The notes under the pieces were generated by a model. The model was given only the letters and a program-made list of their open reading frames with translations. It did no database searches and was not told the origin of the DNA. A program made the translations under genes and the position numbers. This document shows, piece after piece, positions 8,539 through 18,291 of a stretch of DNA of 64,000 nucleotides. Every line of letters begins with the position of its first letter. Position 1 is the stretch's first letter. Origin of the DNA: Mycobacterium sp. E1214 (GTDB lineage: Bacteria > Actinomycetota > Actinomycetes > Mycobacteriales > Mycobacteriaceae); the NCBI RefSeq assembly GCF_001666755.1, contig NZ_LZJC01000082.1, positions 62,001-126,000 on the forward strand, given 5' to 3'.

Positions 8539-8920
8539 GCGGCAAACTCCTCGAGTCCAACCTCGTCGCGGTGTGCAGCACTGGGCTACCTTGCTGCCGA
8601 CCAGTATCACCGCCGAGCGGCGAATCACCCTGTCGCTGGCTGAAATCGACCAAACTCTGGCGGTCGTTGACCGATTCGCGTCGAGGCGCCAGCGCGGCAA
8701 TTACCCGACGGCCGATCTCTCGTGGGCCCGTCCACGGCGCTCTCGTGGCTTCTCGAATCTTCGCGTTTTTGTTTGTGCTACAGCCAGTTCGGCAGATCCT
8801 CGGCGTCGGTGAGAGGTGGCGCCCTTATTCGGCGTGGGGAACCAAGGCGCGGTACTCAGCCGTTGCCGCCGCGTCGATGTGAGTGTGACCGCGGCACCGA
8901 TGAGGCACGATCAGAGGGTG
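8539..8920. other. divergent intergenic region before the aldoxime dehydratase operon and the TRIC gene
   Basis: These 382 bases contain no gene I can support. The region must hold the promoter of the leftward oxd-nitrilase operon and the rightward channel gene. It is somewhat less G+C-rich than its neighbours around 8600-8780, as expected of a promoter region. I see no clear palindrome or terminator. Confidence 0.4.
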
Positions 8921-9607
8921 ATGACAGTGTCGGGCGCCGTGTTACATGGCGATGTGAACACCGAATCATCGCTACTGTTGGCGCTGGACCTTTTTGGCAC
9001 ATTCGTGTTCGGACTCAACGGGGCGCTGACCGCGGTGCGTGCCGCGCGGCTCGACCTGGTCGGCGTCGTCACCCTGGGAATGATGACGGCGCTTGGTGGC
9101 GGCGTCATCCGCGACGTGCTCATCGGCGCGATACCGCCGGCGACGTTTCGCGACTGGCGCTACTTCGCTCTGGCCGCTGGTGGCGCGCTCATTGCGTTTG
9201 GGTTGAGCTGGTGGCTGGGGCGGTTGGGGAAGCTGATCATCGTGCTGGACGCGGTCGGCTTGAGCGTGTTCGCTGTCATCGGCGCCAGCAAGGCAGTGGA
9301 ATTCGGCCTCGGGGTCGCACCGGCGGCTGCGCTCGGGGTCGTCACCGCGGTGGGCGGCGGCACGATTCGCGACGCCTTGGTCGGGCTCGTTCCGACCGTG
9401 CTGCGCAAGGAACTGTATGCAATTCCGGCACTGGCGGCCGCAGGGCTCACCGTGGCCGCCATGAAGCTGGGCGTCTACGGCCTACCGGCCGCGGCGGGAG
9501 CCGCCGCGGTGTGCTTCCTGATCCGGATGCTCGGTGTCCGGTTTGGTCTCAACGCCCCGAGCATGCCGCGCGACGGCCACGGTTCCCGTGGCGCCGACGC
9601 CGAGTAG
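8921..9607 (+). CDS. TRIC-type (UPF0126, YadS-like) cation channel protein
   Basis: A 228-residue integral membrane protein with about seven hydrophobic segments arranged as two repeats. Each repeat carries the family's glycine-rich motif: GGGVIRDVLIGAIPP in the first and GGGTIRDALVGLVPT in the second. Prokaryotic TRIC homologues form trimeric K+/Na+ permeable pores in the cytoplasmic membrane. The length fits the family, which runs about 205-230 residues. I chose the ATG at 8921, preceded by AGAGGG, since residues encoded upstream are not conserved-looking. It is tail to tail with the M20 pseudogene 21 bases away. Confidence 0.88.
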   Translation: MTVSGAVLHGDVNTESSLLLALDLFGTFVFGLNGALTAVRAARLDLVGVVTLGMMTALGGGVIRDVLIGAIPPATFRDWRYFALAAGGALIAFGLSWWLGRLGKLIIVLDAVGLSVFAVIGASKAVEFGLGVAPAAALGVVTAVGGGTIRDALVGLVPTVLRKELYAIPALAAAGLTVAAMKLGVYGLPAAAGAAAVCFLIRMLGVRFGLNAPSMPRDGHGSRGADAE

Positions 9608-9628
9608 CGCATCGGACCGGCGGAGGAT

Positions 9629-10892
9629 TCAGGTGGCGAGCCAGGCCGAGGCGGCAACCACCAGCGCTTGGGTGCCGGTGTCCAGGGTGGGTTGGATCAC
9701 CGGGGCGAAGGTCGGCGCGTGGTTGACGGGAATGGCCTGAGCAACCGTTCCGGCTTCGGCGGCCTCGCGGTACTGCTGCGCGTCGATTCCGCCGATGCCC
9801 CAGTACGTGTAGGGGACGCCGAGCGCGTTCGGGATGTCGCTGAAGTCCTCACTGGCCGACTGTGCCGCGATCGGCCGGAAGCGATCGCCGAAGTATCCGG
9901 CGAAGGCGTCGCTGACCCGGTCAGTGACCGCGTCGTCGTTGACCGTGCGGGGGAAGCTGTCGTAGAGCTCGAACTCGGGCTCCTTGGGTGAGCCCGAGGC
10001 CTGGCACTCGGCGGCGACCATGCGCCGGATCGCGGCGAGGACCGAGGCGCGCACGGAGTCGTCATACGTCCGCAGGTTCAGTTCCAGGACGGCACGATCG
10101 GCGATCACGTTGCTCTTGCTGCCGGCGCGGATGCTTCCGATCGTCAAGACGACCGTGTCGGAGCCGGCGACCTCCCGGGAGACGATGGTCTGCAACCGGA
10201 TGACGATCATCGCCGCGAGCACCACGGGATCGACGGCGGCCTGCGGCATCGAGCCGTGCGCACCGCGGCCGTAGACCGTGATGCGCATGCTGTCGGTCAG
10301 CCGACAGGACCGGGCCGCGACGCGTGCCGACGTGTCCCGCCGGCGCCGGCAGGACATGCTGGGCAAGAGCCACGTCGATAGACGGCACGGCCTCGGCCAG
10401 GCCGTCATCGACCATCCCGCGGGCACCGTCACCCACCTCCTCGGCGGGCTGAAAGAGCGCGACCGCTGTTCCGCGCCAGTGCCGCCGCGCGTCAGCGAGC
10501 AGTGCGGCGGCGCCCAGCAGACACGTGACATGGACGTCGTGGCCGCACGCGTGCATGACGGGGACCTCCTGACCAGCGCCGTCGGTAGCCCGAACGGTGC
10601 TGGCGTACGGGAGACCGGTGGCTTCTTCGACGGGCAGCGCGTCCATGTCGGCGCGCATCAGTACCGACGGGCCGTCGCCGTTGCGCAACACGCCGATGAC
10701 GCCGGTGCCGCCGATGCGGTCGTGGACCTCGTAGCCCCAGTCGCGCAACCGGTCCGCGGCGAGCTTGGCGGTCCGATGTTCCTGATGGGACAGCTCGGGG
10801 TGCTGGTGCAGGTCGCGATAGAGGTCTTCCTGCCAGTGACGGATCTCGGCCAGGCCGCCCAAGATGGCGGCGGCGTTCGACGCGGCGCTCAA
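9629..10892 (-). pseudogene. M20 family amidohydrolase/peptidase, frameshifted
   Basis: Two minus-strand reading frames together make one M20 (HipO/AbgB-like) metallo-amidohydrolase of about 420 residues. The first part, from a TTG at 10892 with GGAGGA upstream, carries the metal-binding MHACGHDVH and AEEVGDGARGMV. The second part, in the +1 frame, carries MRITVYGRGAHGS and the C-terminal metal motif ASEDFSDI. Frame 1 ends its homology at GPVLSA and frame 2 resumes at DSMRITVYG, and skipping one base at about 10297-10302 restores a continuous protein. The break lies exactly inside a perfect 7-bp hairpin. It is either a true single-base insertion that inactivates the gene or a sequencing error. 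Confidence 0.85.
10290..10307. repeat. perfect inverted repeat at the frameshift site
   Basis: CTGTCGG, a 4-base loop TCAG, and CCGACAG form a perfect 7-bp stem. It sits precisely where the two M20 reading frames must be joined. Such hairpins favour polymerase slippage in vivo and base-calling errors in vitro. Confidence 0.8.
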
Positions 10893-11053
10893 CTTTCCTC
10901 CGGTTGCGGTAGCTGGAAGCGCAGAAGATGCGTGCTTCTATTGTTGCCCTTCACCCGTCGCCATGAGGCTGATCTGCTCGGCCGTTCCCGACTCCCTACG
11001 GAGTGTCGAGGATCAACCGAGGCCGCACAGGCCAGAAGTGCCCGGCTACAAAG

Positions 11054-11127
11054 CGCCCCCGGCACGACTCGAACGTGCGACCTAGGGATTAGAAGGCCCT
11101 TGCTCTATCCACCTGAGCTACGGAGGC
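11054..11127 (-). tRNA. tRNA-Arg(TCT)
   Basis: Reading the minus strand, a 7-bp acceptor GCCTCCG pairs with CGGGGGC (one G-T). The D arm GCTC...GAGC, the anticodon loop CTTCTAA with anticodon TCT, and the T arm GCACG-TTCGAGT-CGTGC are complete. The anticodon stem has one weak inner pair. The discriminator is G and no CCA is encoded. TCT reads the rare AGA codon, unusual in a high-G+C genome. Confidence 0.93.
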
Positions 11128-11312
11128 AATGCGCAGGTCAGTCTATCCAACGCCGCCGGCGGCCGGATCGGCCGCCGCGACGCGCGCGAAAACCCTTCGC
11201 GCGCCGCAACTATCGGCTAGTGTATGGACTCTCGACACACGTACAACACCGGCCGGTAAACGGCCGTTCACCGCAACGAGGCGTGTGCATAACCCCAAGG
11301 GGTGGGCGTGCA

Positions 11313-12560
11313 ATGAGCGTGGCCGTAGACCTGACTTCCCGGTGCGCGCGGGCCGGCGCGCAGGCGCTGCGCCTGGCGGCCGACGCCAGGAACGCCTGCC
11401 GGGCCGGTGGGCTGCTGCTGCGGGGCTCGCCGTTCATCGCGAGCTGCGTCGCCGGCTGGCTCTCCACCGAATTCCCGCCGCACGTGGTGACCGGGCACGC
11501 GCTGTCACGCGTCGCGCACCCGTCGATCGGCCGGGTGGGCAACACCTGGGCGGCCCAACGGGCCGACCGCGCCCTCACCGCCGCGCTCGAGGAGGCCCTG
11601 GGGCCGCAGTTCCGTGAGCAGGTGTGCCATCCGGCGTTCGTGGGGTCCGCGTGCGCGCCACGGGCCGGGCGCCTCGGCAGGCCCGGCCCGCACCGCCGCT
11701 ACGCGGGGCAGACCTCCGACATCTCCTACGGCCCGGGTGGCCGCGACAACCTGCTCGACATCTGGCGGCGCCACGACCTGGCGCCCGGCTGCCGGGCCCC
11801 GGTCCTGATCCAGGTGCCGGGCGGGGCGTGGGCGCTCAACGGCCGTCGCCCGCAGGCCTACACGCTGATGAGCCGGATGGTCGAACTCGGCTGGATCTGC
11901 GTCTCGATCGACTACAGCAAGAGCCCGCGCTGCGCGTTCCCGGCTCACCTGATCGACGTCAAAAGGGCGATCGCGTGGGTCCGGGAAAACATCGCCGCCT
12001 ACGGGGGCGACCCCGACTTCATCGCGATCACCGGTGGCTCGGCCGGCGGGCACCTCGCCTCCCTGGCGGCCCTGACGCCCAACGACCCGACCTTCCAGCC
12101 CGGGTTCGAGCGCGCCGACACCACGGTGCAGGCCGTCGCGCCGTACTACGGCGTCTACGACTTCACCGACTTCGACAACATGCACGAGCTGATGCTGCCG
12201 TTCCTGGAACGGTTCGTCATGAAGGCCCGCTACGCCGAGACGCCCGAACGGTTCTCGGCGGCCTCGCCCGTCTCCTACGTGCACCGCGACGCACCGCCCT
12301 TCTTCGTGCTGCACGGGGAGAAGGACGAATTGGTGCCCAGCGGCCAGGCGCGAGCCTTCTGCGCGGCGCTGCGCTCCGCCGGCGCCGCCACGGTGGCCCA
12401 CGCCGAACTCGCCAACGCCCACCACGCCTTCGACATCACCCCCACGGTGCGGTCGCGGCTGGCCGCCGACGCGGTCGCGGACTTCCTGGGCGTTATCTAC
12501 GGCCGCCGGGTCAGCTCGCTGCTCGATTCCGCCCCGCTGACCGCGACTTCGGCCAGCTGA
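11313..12560 (+). CDS. lipQ: alpha/beta hydrolase, carboxylesterase (LipQ-like)
   Basis: A 415-residue serine hydrolase of the hormone-sensitive-lipase-like esterases. The nucleophile elbow is ITGGSAGGHLASL, the acid is in HGEKDELVP, and the His is in NAHHAFDI. The usual HGGG oxyanion motif reads VPGGAW. The first 110 residues are an N-terminal extension, typical of mycobacterial LipC/LipM/LipQ-type enzymes, and no clear signal peptide is seen. It heads a run of lipid genes (WS/DGAT, plsC, plsB2) in the order seen around M. tuberculosis lipQ, hence the symbol. Start ATG 11313 follows AAGGGG about 10 bases upstream. A longer in-frame extension would read through the tRNA-Arg locus and is not real. 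Confidence 0.88.
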   Translation: MSVAVDLTSRCARAGAQALRLAADARNACRAGGLLLRGSPFIASCVAGWLSTEFPPHVVTGHALSRVAHPSIGRVGNTWAAQRADRALTAALEEALGPQFREQVCHPAFVGSACAPRAGRLGRPGPHRRYAGQTSDISYGPGGRDNLLDIWRRHDLAPGCRAPVLIQVPGGAWALNGRRPQAYTLMSRMVELGWICVSIDYSKSPRCAFPAHLIDVKRAIAWVRENIAAYGGDPDFIAITGGSAGGHLASLAALTPNDPTFQPGFERADTTVQAVAPYYGVYDFTDFDNMHELMLPFLERFVMKARYAETPERFSAASPVSYVHRDAPPFFVLHGEKDELVPSGQARAFCAALRSAGAATVAHAELANAHHAFDITPTVRSRLAADAVADFLGVIYGRRVSSLLDSAPLTATSAS

Positions 12561-12614
12561 GCCGCGCTCCCACCGCCGCGGCCCGGGCTCCTTTCACCGG
12601 CGCGGTAACCCGAC

Positions 12615-12620
12615 TAGCGT
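12615..12620 (+). promoter_or_regulatory. candidate -10 element for the WS/DGAT transcript
   Basis: TAGCGT fits the mycobacterial -10 pattern TANNNT. It lies between lipQ and the leader peptide and would place the transcription start at about 12627. No clear -35 is visible. Confidence 0.35.
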
Positions 12621-12672
12621 TGTGGTGATTATCGGGTGGGCGGGCGGTCCCAGACAGGAGGCTTGAGCGACG

Positions 12673-12708
12673 GTGACCAGGTTGACGCGTCGAGCTGCAC
12701 GACCATGA
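12673..12708 (+). CDS. possible 11-codon leader peptide (uORF)
   Basis: GTG 12673 opens a reading frame of 11 codons, MTRLTRRAARP, ending in TGA at 12706-12708. That TGA overlaps the ATG (12705) of the WS/DGAT gene as ATGA. The best ribosome-binding site in this stretch, AGGAGG at 12656-12661, is placed for this GTG (11 bases) rather than for the main gene, which has no good site of its own. Translation of the leader would couple to the downstream gene. The peptide is short and rich in arginine, so this is an inference from layout only. Confidence 0.4.
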   Translation: MTRLTRRAARP

Positions 12709-14174
12709 CTGAACCCGTCAAGGCCATCGCGTTGTCCGACGAGCTGGGGCCGGTCGACTACCTGATGCATCGGGGGGAAGCCAACCCGCGGACCCGCTCG
12801 GGCATCATGGCGCTCGAGGTCCTCGACACCACCCCGGATTGGCAGCAGTTCCGCACGCGCTTCGACAACGCCTCCCGGCGGGTGCTGCGGCTGCGCCAGA
12901 AGGTGGTGGTGCCGACGCTGCCCACGGCGTCGCCGCGCTGGGTCGTGGACCCCGATTTCAACCTGGACTTCCACGTCCGGCGGGTGCGGGTCTCCGGACC
13001 CGGCACGCTGCGCGACGTCTTCGACCTCGCCGAGGTGATCCTGCAGTCCCCGATGGACATCTCCCGGCCCCTGTGGACCGCCACGCTGGTGGAGGGCCTG
13101 GCCGACGGCCGCGCGGCGACCCTGCTGCACGTCAGCCACGCGGTCACCGACGGCGTCGGCGGGGTCGAGATGTTCGCCGAAATCTACGACCTCGAGCGCG
13201 AACCCCCGGCCAGGCCGACGCCGCCGCTGCCGATCCCGCAGGACCTCACGCCCAACGACCTGATGCGCCAAGGCATCAACCAGCTGCCCCTGGCGCTCGT
13301 CGGCAGCCTCGTCAGCGCCGTGTCCGGGGCGGTGTCGGCCGCGGGGCGCGCGGTGCTGGAGCCGACGGCCACCGTGTCCGGGATCGTCGGGTACGCGCTG
13401 TCGGGGATGCGGGTGCTCAACCGGGCCGCCGAGCCGTCGCCGCTGCTGCGCCGGCGCAGCCTGGCCAGCCGCACCGAGGCCATCGACATCCCGCTCGCCG
13501 ACCTGCACAAGGCGGCCAAGACGGGCGGCGGGTCGATCAACGACGCCTACCTGGCGGGCCTGTGCGGGGCCCTGCGCCGCTACCACGAGGCGCTCGGCGT
13601 GCCGATCAAGACTCTGCCGATGGCGGTGCCGGTCAACCTGCGGGCCGACGCCGACACCGCCGGCGGCAACCGGTTCACGGGCGTCAATCTGGCCGCGCCG
13701 GTGGGCACCGTCGACCCCGTCGCTCGGATCGCGAAGATCCGGGCGCAGATGACCCAGCGCCGCGACGAGCCCGCGATGAACATCGTCGGGTCGTTGGCGC
13801 CGGTGCTCAGCGTCCTGCCGACGGCGGTGCTCGAAGGCATCACCGGCTCGGTGATCGGCTCGGACGTCCAGGCCAGCAACGTGCCGGTGTTCCCGGGCGA
13901 CACCTACATCGCCGGCGCAAAGGTGCTGCGCCAGTACGGCATCGGTCCGCTGCCGGGGGTGGCGATGATGGTGGTGCTGATCTCGCGGGGCGGTTGGTGC
14001 ACCGTCACCGTGCGCTACGACAGGGCCGCGGTCCGCAACGAGCCGCTGTTCGCCCAATGCCTGCTCGAGGGCTTCGACGAGATCCTGGCGCTGGCCGGCG
14101 ACGCGGCGCCGCAGGCCGTGCCGGCGTCCTTCACCGAACCGGCCACCTCGGCGCGGACGGTGGTGGGCTCGTGA
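12705..14174 (+). CDS. wax ester synthase/diacylglycerol acyltransferase (WS/DGAT) family
   Basis: A 489-residue acyl-CoA:diacylglycerol or wax alcohol acyltransferase that makes storage lipid. The catalytic motif is present as HVSHAVTDGVGG, the HHxxxDG box with its first His replaced by Ser, as in several mycobacterial paralogues. The C-terminal half contains GGSINDAYLAGLCGALRRYH and the family's NVPVFPGDTYIAGAKVL region. Loss of the first His leaves the catalytic second His and Asp in place. It may be active, but that cannot be judged here. The start follows a small leader frame with an ATGA overlap, and the stop overlaps the GTG of the next gene. Confidence 0.9.
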   Translation: MTEPVKAIALSDELGPVDYLMHRGEANPRTRSGIMALEVLDTTPDWQQFRTRFDNASRRVLRLRQKVVVPTLPTASPRWVVDPDFNLDFHVRRVRVSGPGTLRDVFDLAEVILQSPMDISRPLWTATLVEGLADGRAATLLHVSHAVTDGVGGVEMFAEIYDLEREPPARPTPPLPIPQDLTPNDLMRQGINQLPLALVGSLVSAVSGAVSAAGRAVLEPTATVSGIVGYALSGMRVLNRAAEPSPLLRRRSLASRTEAIDIPLADLHKAAKTGGGSINDAYLAGLCGALRRYHEALGVPIKTLPMAVPVNLRADADTAGGNRFTGVNLAAPVGTVDPVARIAKIRAQMTQRRDEPAMNIVGSLAPVLSVLPTAVLEGITGSVIGSDVQASNVPVFPGDTYIAGAKVLRQYGIGPLPGVAMMVVLISRGGWCTVTVRYDRAAVRNEPLFAQCLLEGFDEILALAGDAAPQAVPASFTEPATSARTVVGS

Positions 14175-15898
14175 GCGCGCCGCGGCAGTCCGACGCCAAG
14201 CGCGGCAGCCGGCAGCCCGAGCCGCGGGACAAGGACCTGCGGTTGCCGGGCTCGGTCGCCGAGATCATGGCCAGCCCGCCCGGGCCCGCGATCGGCGCGT
14301 TCTTCGACCTCGACGGCACGCTGGTCGCGGGCTTCACGGCGATCATCCTCACTCAGGAGCGGCTGCTGCGCCGCGACATGGGCGTGGGCGAGCTGCTCAG
14401 CATGGTGCAGGCGGGCCTGAGCCACACCCTGGGGCGCATCGAGTTCGAGGACCTCATCGGCAAGGCCGCCGCGGCGCTGGCCGGGCGGCTGCTCGACGAC
14501 CTGGAGGAGATCGGCGAGCGTCTGTTCGTCCAGCGCATCGAGTCGCGGATCTACCCGGAGATGCGCGAGCTGGTGCGGGCCCACATGGCGCGTGGCCACA
14601 CCGTGGTGCTCAGCTCGTCGGCCCTGACCATCCAGGTCAACCCCGTCGCGCGCTTCCTGGGCATCCCCAACATGCTGACCAACAAGTTCGAGGTCAACGA
14701 CGACGGCATCCTCACCGGCGGCGTCGAAAAGCCGATTCTGTGGGGGCCGGGCAAAGCCGCTGCGGTGCAACGCTTTGCGGCAGAGCACGACATCGACCTG
14801 AAGGACAGCTACTTCTACGCCGACGGCGACGAGGACGTCGCCCTGATGTACCTGGTCGGCAACCCGCGCCCCACCAACCCCGAGGGCAAGATGGCGGCGG
14901 TCGCCAAGCGCCGCGGCTGGCCGATCCTGCGGTTCAACAGCCGCGGCCCGGTCGGCCTGCGACGGCAGGTGCGCACGCTCGCCGGCCTCGGCTCGATCGT
15001 CCCGGTCGGGGCCGGGGCGGTCGCCATGGGTGTGCTGACCCGCAACCGCCGCCGCGGGGCCAACTTCTTCACGTCGGTGTTCTCCCAGACGGTGCTCGCG
15101 ACCACCGGCGTGCACCTCAACGTGGTGGGCAAGGAAAACCTCACCGCGCAACGCCCGGCCGTCTTCATCTACAACCACCGCAACCAGGTCGACCCCGTGA
15201 TCGCCGGCGCGCTGGTCAACGACAACTGGGTCGCGGTGGCCAAGAAGGAGCTGCAGAAGAACCCCATCATGGCGCTGCTGGGCAAGGCGCTGGACGGCGT
15301 GTTCATCGACCGCGACGATTCGGCGGCCGCGCTGGAGACGATGCGCACGGTGGAGGAGCGGGCCAAAAGCGGCCTGTCCATCGTGATGGCGCCGGAAGGG
15401 ACCCGGCTGGACACCACCGAGGTCGGCCCGTTCAAGAAGGGCCCGTTCCGCCTCGCGATGGCCGCGGGAATTCCCATCGTGCCCATCGTGATTCGCAACG
15501 CGGAGATCGTCGCCGCCCGCAATTCCGTCACCATCAACCCGGGCACCGTCGACGTGGCCGTCTTCCCGCCGATCTCGGTGCAGGACTGGACGTTGGAGGA
15601 TCTGCCCGAGCGCATCGCGGGGGTCCGCCAGCTCTACCTCGACACGCTGGCCAACTGGCCCGTCGACGAGCTGCCGCAGGTGGACCTCTACGCGGAGAAG
15701 CAGGCGGCCCGCGCGAAGAAGGCCCCGGCCCGCAAGGCTCCGGCCAAGAAGGCTCCGGCTCGTAAGGCCGCGGCCAAGGCGCCCGCCAAGAAGGCCGCGG
15801 CGAAACCCGCTGAGCCGCGGAGCAATCCGAACGAGTCGCAGGTCGACCTCGGCAATGGCGAGGCGCTGCAGTCCCGGGATCACCAAGGGCACCCGTGA
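14171..15898 (+). CDS. plsC: HAD phosphatase - 1-acylglycerol-3-phosphate acyltransferase fusion (PlsC)
   Basis: A 575-residue bifunctional protein. Residues about 35-265 are a SerB-like HAD hydrolase beginning FFDLDGTLV, with the later DGDEDVAL. Residues about 320-510 are a PlsC acyltransferase with NHRNQVDP (HX4D), the substrate motif APEGTR and [10 protein letters not shown]. It would transfer the second acyl chain to lysophosphatidate and perhaps dephosphorylate phosphatidate or another phosphoester at the membrane. The last 60 residues are a Lys/Ala/Pro-rich low-complexity tail of imperfect [10 protein letters not shown] units, like histone-H1 tails. GTG 14171 overlaps the previous TGA, and the stop overlaps the plsB2 start, so the genes are translationally coupled. 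Confidence 0.93.
   Translation: MSAPRQSDAKRGSRQPEPRDKDLRLPGSVAEIMASPPGPAIGAFFDLDGTLVAGFTAIILTQERLLRRDMGVGELLSMVQAGLSHTLGRIEFEDLIGKAAAALAGRLLDDLEEIGERLFVQRIESRIYPEMRELVRAHMARGHTVVLSSSALTIQVNPVARFLGIPNMLTNKFEVNDDGILTGGVEKPILWGPGKAAAVQRFAAEHDIDLKDSYFYADGDEDVALMYLVGNPRPTNPEGKMAAVAKRRGWPILRFNSRGPVGLRRQVRTLAGLGSIVPVGAGAVAMGVLTRNRRRGANFFTSVFSQTVLATTGVHLNVVGKENLTAQRPAVFIYNHRNQVDPVIAGALVNDNWVAVAKKELQKNPIMALLGKALDGVFIDRDDSAAALETMRTVEERAKSGLSIVMAPEGTRLDTTEVGPFKKGPFRLAMAAGIPIVPIVIRNAEIVAARNSVTINPGTVDVAVFPPISVQDWTLEDLPERIAGVRQLYLDTLANWPVDELPQVDLYAEKQAARAKKAPARKAPAKKAPARKAAAKAPAKKAAAKPAEPRSNPNESQVDLGNGEALQSRDHQGHP
15700..15815 (+). repeat. Lys/Ala/Pro-coding imperfect repeats at the plsC 3' end
   Basis: Short units of the type AAGAAGGCTCCGGC repeat with variation across this stretch and encode alternating [12 protein letters not shown] residues. 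The region is in frame and low in complexity. Unit number may vary between strains. Confidence 0.7.
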
Positions 15899-18261
15899 CC
15901 GAACTGGCCGCCGATGCCAGCGCGGTGCTGACCGGGCGCGATTGCCTGGTGCTGGCGGCCATGACCTCACCGGTCGAGGCGCAGCTGGTCACGGCGTGGC
16001 TGGAGCGGCAGCGCGCCGGCCGCCCGGACGCGGCCGTCAACCTGGTCACGCTGCCGCCGCTGGACGCGCCGGCGTCGGCCCTGATGGCGTTCGCCGAGCA
16101 ACTCGAGTCGGGCCTGGACGCGGGGGAGGACCGATCGATCGTCCCGGTGCGGGTGTTCTGGCTGCCTGCACCCGATCGCGGGCGCGTCGCCAAGCTCGCC
16201 GGGTTGCTGCCCGGGCGCGACCCCTACCACCCCAACCCGCGGGAGCAGCAGCGCATCGTGGCCGCCGCGCCGCAGCGCGCGCGGGTGGTCGCGGGGGAGG
16301 CGGCCACGGTGTCGGAGCTGCGCCGGCAGTGGCGCGACACCACCGCCGCGCAGGACAAGCGGGACTTCGCCCAATTCGTGATCCGGCGCGCGCTGCTGGC
16401 CATGGAGCGCGTCGAGTACCGCATCCTCGGACCCCAGTACAAATCCCCCCGGCTGGTGAAGCCGGAGATCTTGGCGTCCAACCGGTTTCGCGAAGGCCTG
16501 AAGAAGATCCCCGGCGCCACGCTGGACGAGGCCGGCAGCATGCTCGACGAGCTCGCCACCGGGTGGAGCCGCGTCTCGGTGGACCTGGTCTCGGTGTTGG
16601 GCCGGATGATCTCGCGCGGGTTCGATCCCGAGATCGACTACGACGCCTATCAGGTCGCGGCGATGCGCGACGCGCTGGACGCGCACCCGGCCGTCCTGCT
16701 GTTCTCGCACCGGTCCTACATCGACGGCGCGGTGGTGCCGGTGGCGATGCAGGAGAACCGGCTGCCGCCGGTGCACGTATTCGCCGGCATCAACCTGTCG
16801 TTCGGGGTCATGGGGCCGCTGCTGCGCCGCTCCGGCGTCATCTTCATCCGCCGCAACATCGGCACTAACGCGCTCTACAAATACGTGCTGCGCGAATACG
16901 TCGGCTACATCGTCGAAAAGCGGTTCAACCTGAGCTGGTCCATCGAGGGCACCCGCTCGCGCACCGGCAAGATGCTGCCGCCGAAACTCGGCCTGCTGTC
17001 CTACGTCGCCGACGCCTATCTCGACGCACGAAGCGAAGACATTTTGCTGCAACCGGTTTCGATCAGCTTCGACCAGTTGCACGAGACCGCCGAGTACGCC
17101 GCCTACGCCCAGGGCGGGGAGAAGACGCCCGAGGGCGTGGGGTGGCTGTACAACTTCATCCGCGCGCAGGGCGAGCGCAACTACGGCAAGATCTACGTCC
17201 GCTTCCCCGAGGCCGTGTCGATGCGGCAGTACCTTGGGCCGGCGCACGGCCCGCTGGCGCTCGATCCCGACGCGAAACGGCTTGCGCTGCAGAAGATGTC
17301 GTTTGAGGTGGCGTGGCGCATCCTGCAGGCGACGCCGGTGACGGCGACGGGTCTGGTGTGCGCGTTGCTGCTCACCACCCGCGGCGCAGCGTTGACGCTC
17401 GATCAGCTGCACCACACCCTGCAGGACTCGCTGGACTACCTGGAACGCAAGCAGAATCCCATCTCCACGAGCGCCCTGCGGCTGCGCACGAGCGACGGTG
17501 TGCGCGCCGCGGTGGACGCGCTCTCCAACGGGCACCCCGTCACCCGGGTGGACGGCGGCCGGGAGCCGGTGTGGCAGATCGCTCCGGAGGAGCAGCACGC
17601 CGCCGCGTTCTACCGCAACTCGGTGATCCACGCCTTCCTGGAGACCTCGATCGTCGAGCTGGCGCTGGCGCACGCGCGGCACGCACCCGGTGATCGCCGC
17701 GAGGCGTTCTGGGCGCAGGCCATGCGGCTGCGCGACCTGCTCAAGTTCGACTTCTATTTCGCCGACTCCGCGGCATTCCGCGGCAACATCGCCGAAGAGG
17801 TTGCCTGGCACGACGATTGGGAAGCGCACGTCGCCGCCGGCGGCGCTGAGATCGACGCGATGCTATTCGCCAAACGGCCTCTGATGGCCGACGCCATGCT
17901 GCGGGTGTTCTTCGAGGCCTACGAGATTGTCGCGGACGTGCTGCGGGACGCGCCGCCCGACGTCAGCCAGCAGGACCTGACCGAACGGGCGCTGGGCGTC
18001 GGCCGGCAATACGTCGCGCAGACCCGGGTGCGCAGCAGCGAATCGGTCTCCACCCTGCTGTTCGCCACCGCCTGGCAGGTCGCCGCCGACCAGGACCTGA
18101 TCGGAACCGGCCCGGATCTGGGCGCGCGGCGCGACGCCTTCCGCCGGGAGCTGCGCGATGTGCTGCGCGACTGCGACTACATCGGGCAGATGGCGCGCCG
18201 GCAGTTCGTCGCCCGGGAGTTCAAGGCCCGTCAGGCCCGCCAGGACGGCCGCCCGGCCTAG
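15895..18261 (+). CDS. plsB2: glycerol-3-phosphate 1-O-acyltransferase PlsB2
   Basis: A 788-residue membrane-associated GPAT that attaches the first acyl chain to glycerol-3-phosphate. The four acyltransferase blocks are visible: [12 protein letters not shown] (HX4D) near residue 272, [21 protein letters not shown] near 350, and [10 protein letters not shown]. The length agrees with bacterial PlsB (about 800). It starts with GTG at 15895 in a GTGA overlap with plsC, so the two acylation steps of phosphatidate synthesis are encoded as a coupled pair. Confidence 0.95.
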   Translation: MTELAADASAVLTGRDCLVLAAMTSPVEAQLVTAWLERQRAGRPDAAVNLVTLPPLDAPASALMAFAEQLESGLDAGEDRSIVPVRVFWLPAPDRGRVAKLAGLLPGRDPYHPNPREQQRIVAAAPQRARVVAGEAATVSELRRQWRDTTAAQDKRDFAQFVIRRALLAMERVEYRILGPQYKSPRLVKPEILASNRFREGLKKIPGATLDEAGSMLDELATGWSRVSVDLVSVLGRMISRGFDPEIDYDAYQVAAMRDALDAHPAVLLFSHRSYIDGAVVPVAMQENRLPPVHVFAGINLSFGVMGPLLRRSGVIFIRRNIGTNALYKYVLREYVGYIVEKRFNLSWSIEGTRSRTGKMLPPKLGLLSYVADAYLDARSEDILLQPVSISFDQLHETAEYAAYAQGGEKTPEGVGWLYNFIRAQGERNYGKIYVRFPEAVSMRQYLGPAHGPLALDPDAKRLALQKMSFEVAWRILQATPVTATGLVCALLLTTRGAALTLDQLHHTLQDSLDYLERKQNPISTSALRLRTSDGVRAAVDALSNGHPVTRVDGGREPVWQIAPEEQHAAAFYRNSVIHAFLETSIVELALAHARHAPGDRREAFWAQAMRLRDLLKFDFYFADSAAFRGNIAEEVAWHDDWEAHVAAGGAEIDAMLFAKRPLMADAMLRVFFEAYEIVADVLRDAPPDVSQQDLTERALGVGRQYVAQTRVRSSESVSTLLFATAWQVAADQDLIGTGPDLGARRDAFRRELRDVLRDCDYIGQMARRQFVAREFKARQARQDGRPA

Positions 18262-18279
18262 CGCGGCGCCGCGGGCCCA

Positions 18280-18285
18280 TACCCT
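18280..18285 (+). promoter_or_regulatory. candidate -10 element, leaderless ctaG-like gene
   Basis: TACCCT (TANNNT) ends 6 bases before the ATG at 18292. That spacing would start transcription at or next to the start codon, as in the leaderless mRNAs common in mycobacteria. Confidence 0.45.
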
Positions 18286-18291
18286 GGATGC

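Noticed and set aside
9629..10892. Two separate adjacent hydrolase genes
   Set aside because: The two frames carry complementary halves of one M20 enzyme, and the join falls mid-domain, so a frameshifted single gene is the better reading.
10278..11312. A 345-codon extension of the LipQ-like esterase
   Set aside because: It crosses the tRNA-Arg gene and the opposite-strand M20 gene, and homology starts only after 11313.
12839..14170. An N-terminal extension of the PlsC fusion by 444 codons
   Set aside because: It runs in another frame through the WS/DGAT gene and has only Arg/Gly/Pro-rich shadow sequence. The GTG at 14171 in a GTGA overlap is the natural start.
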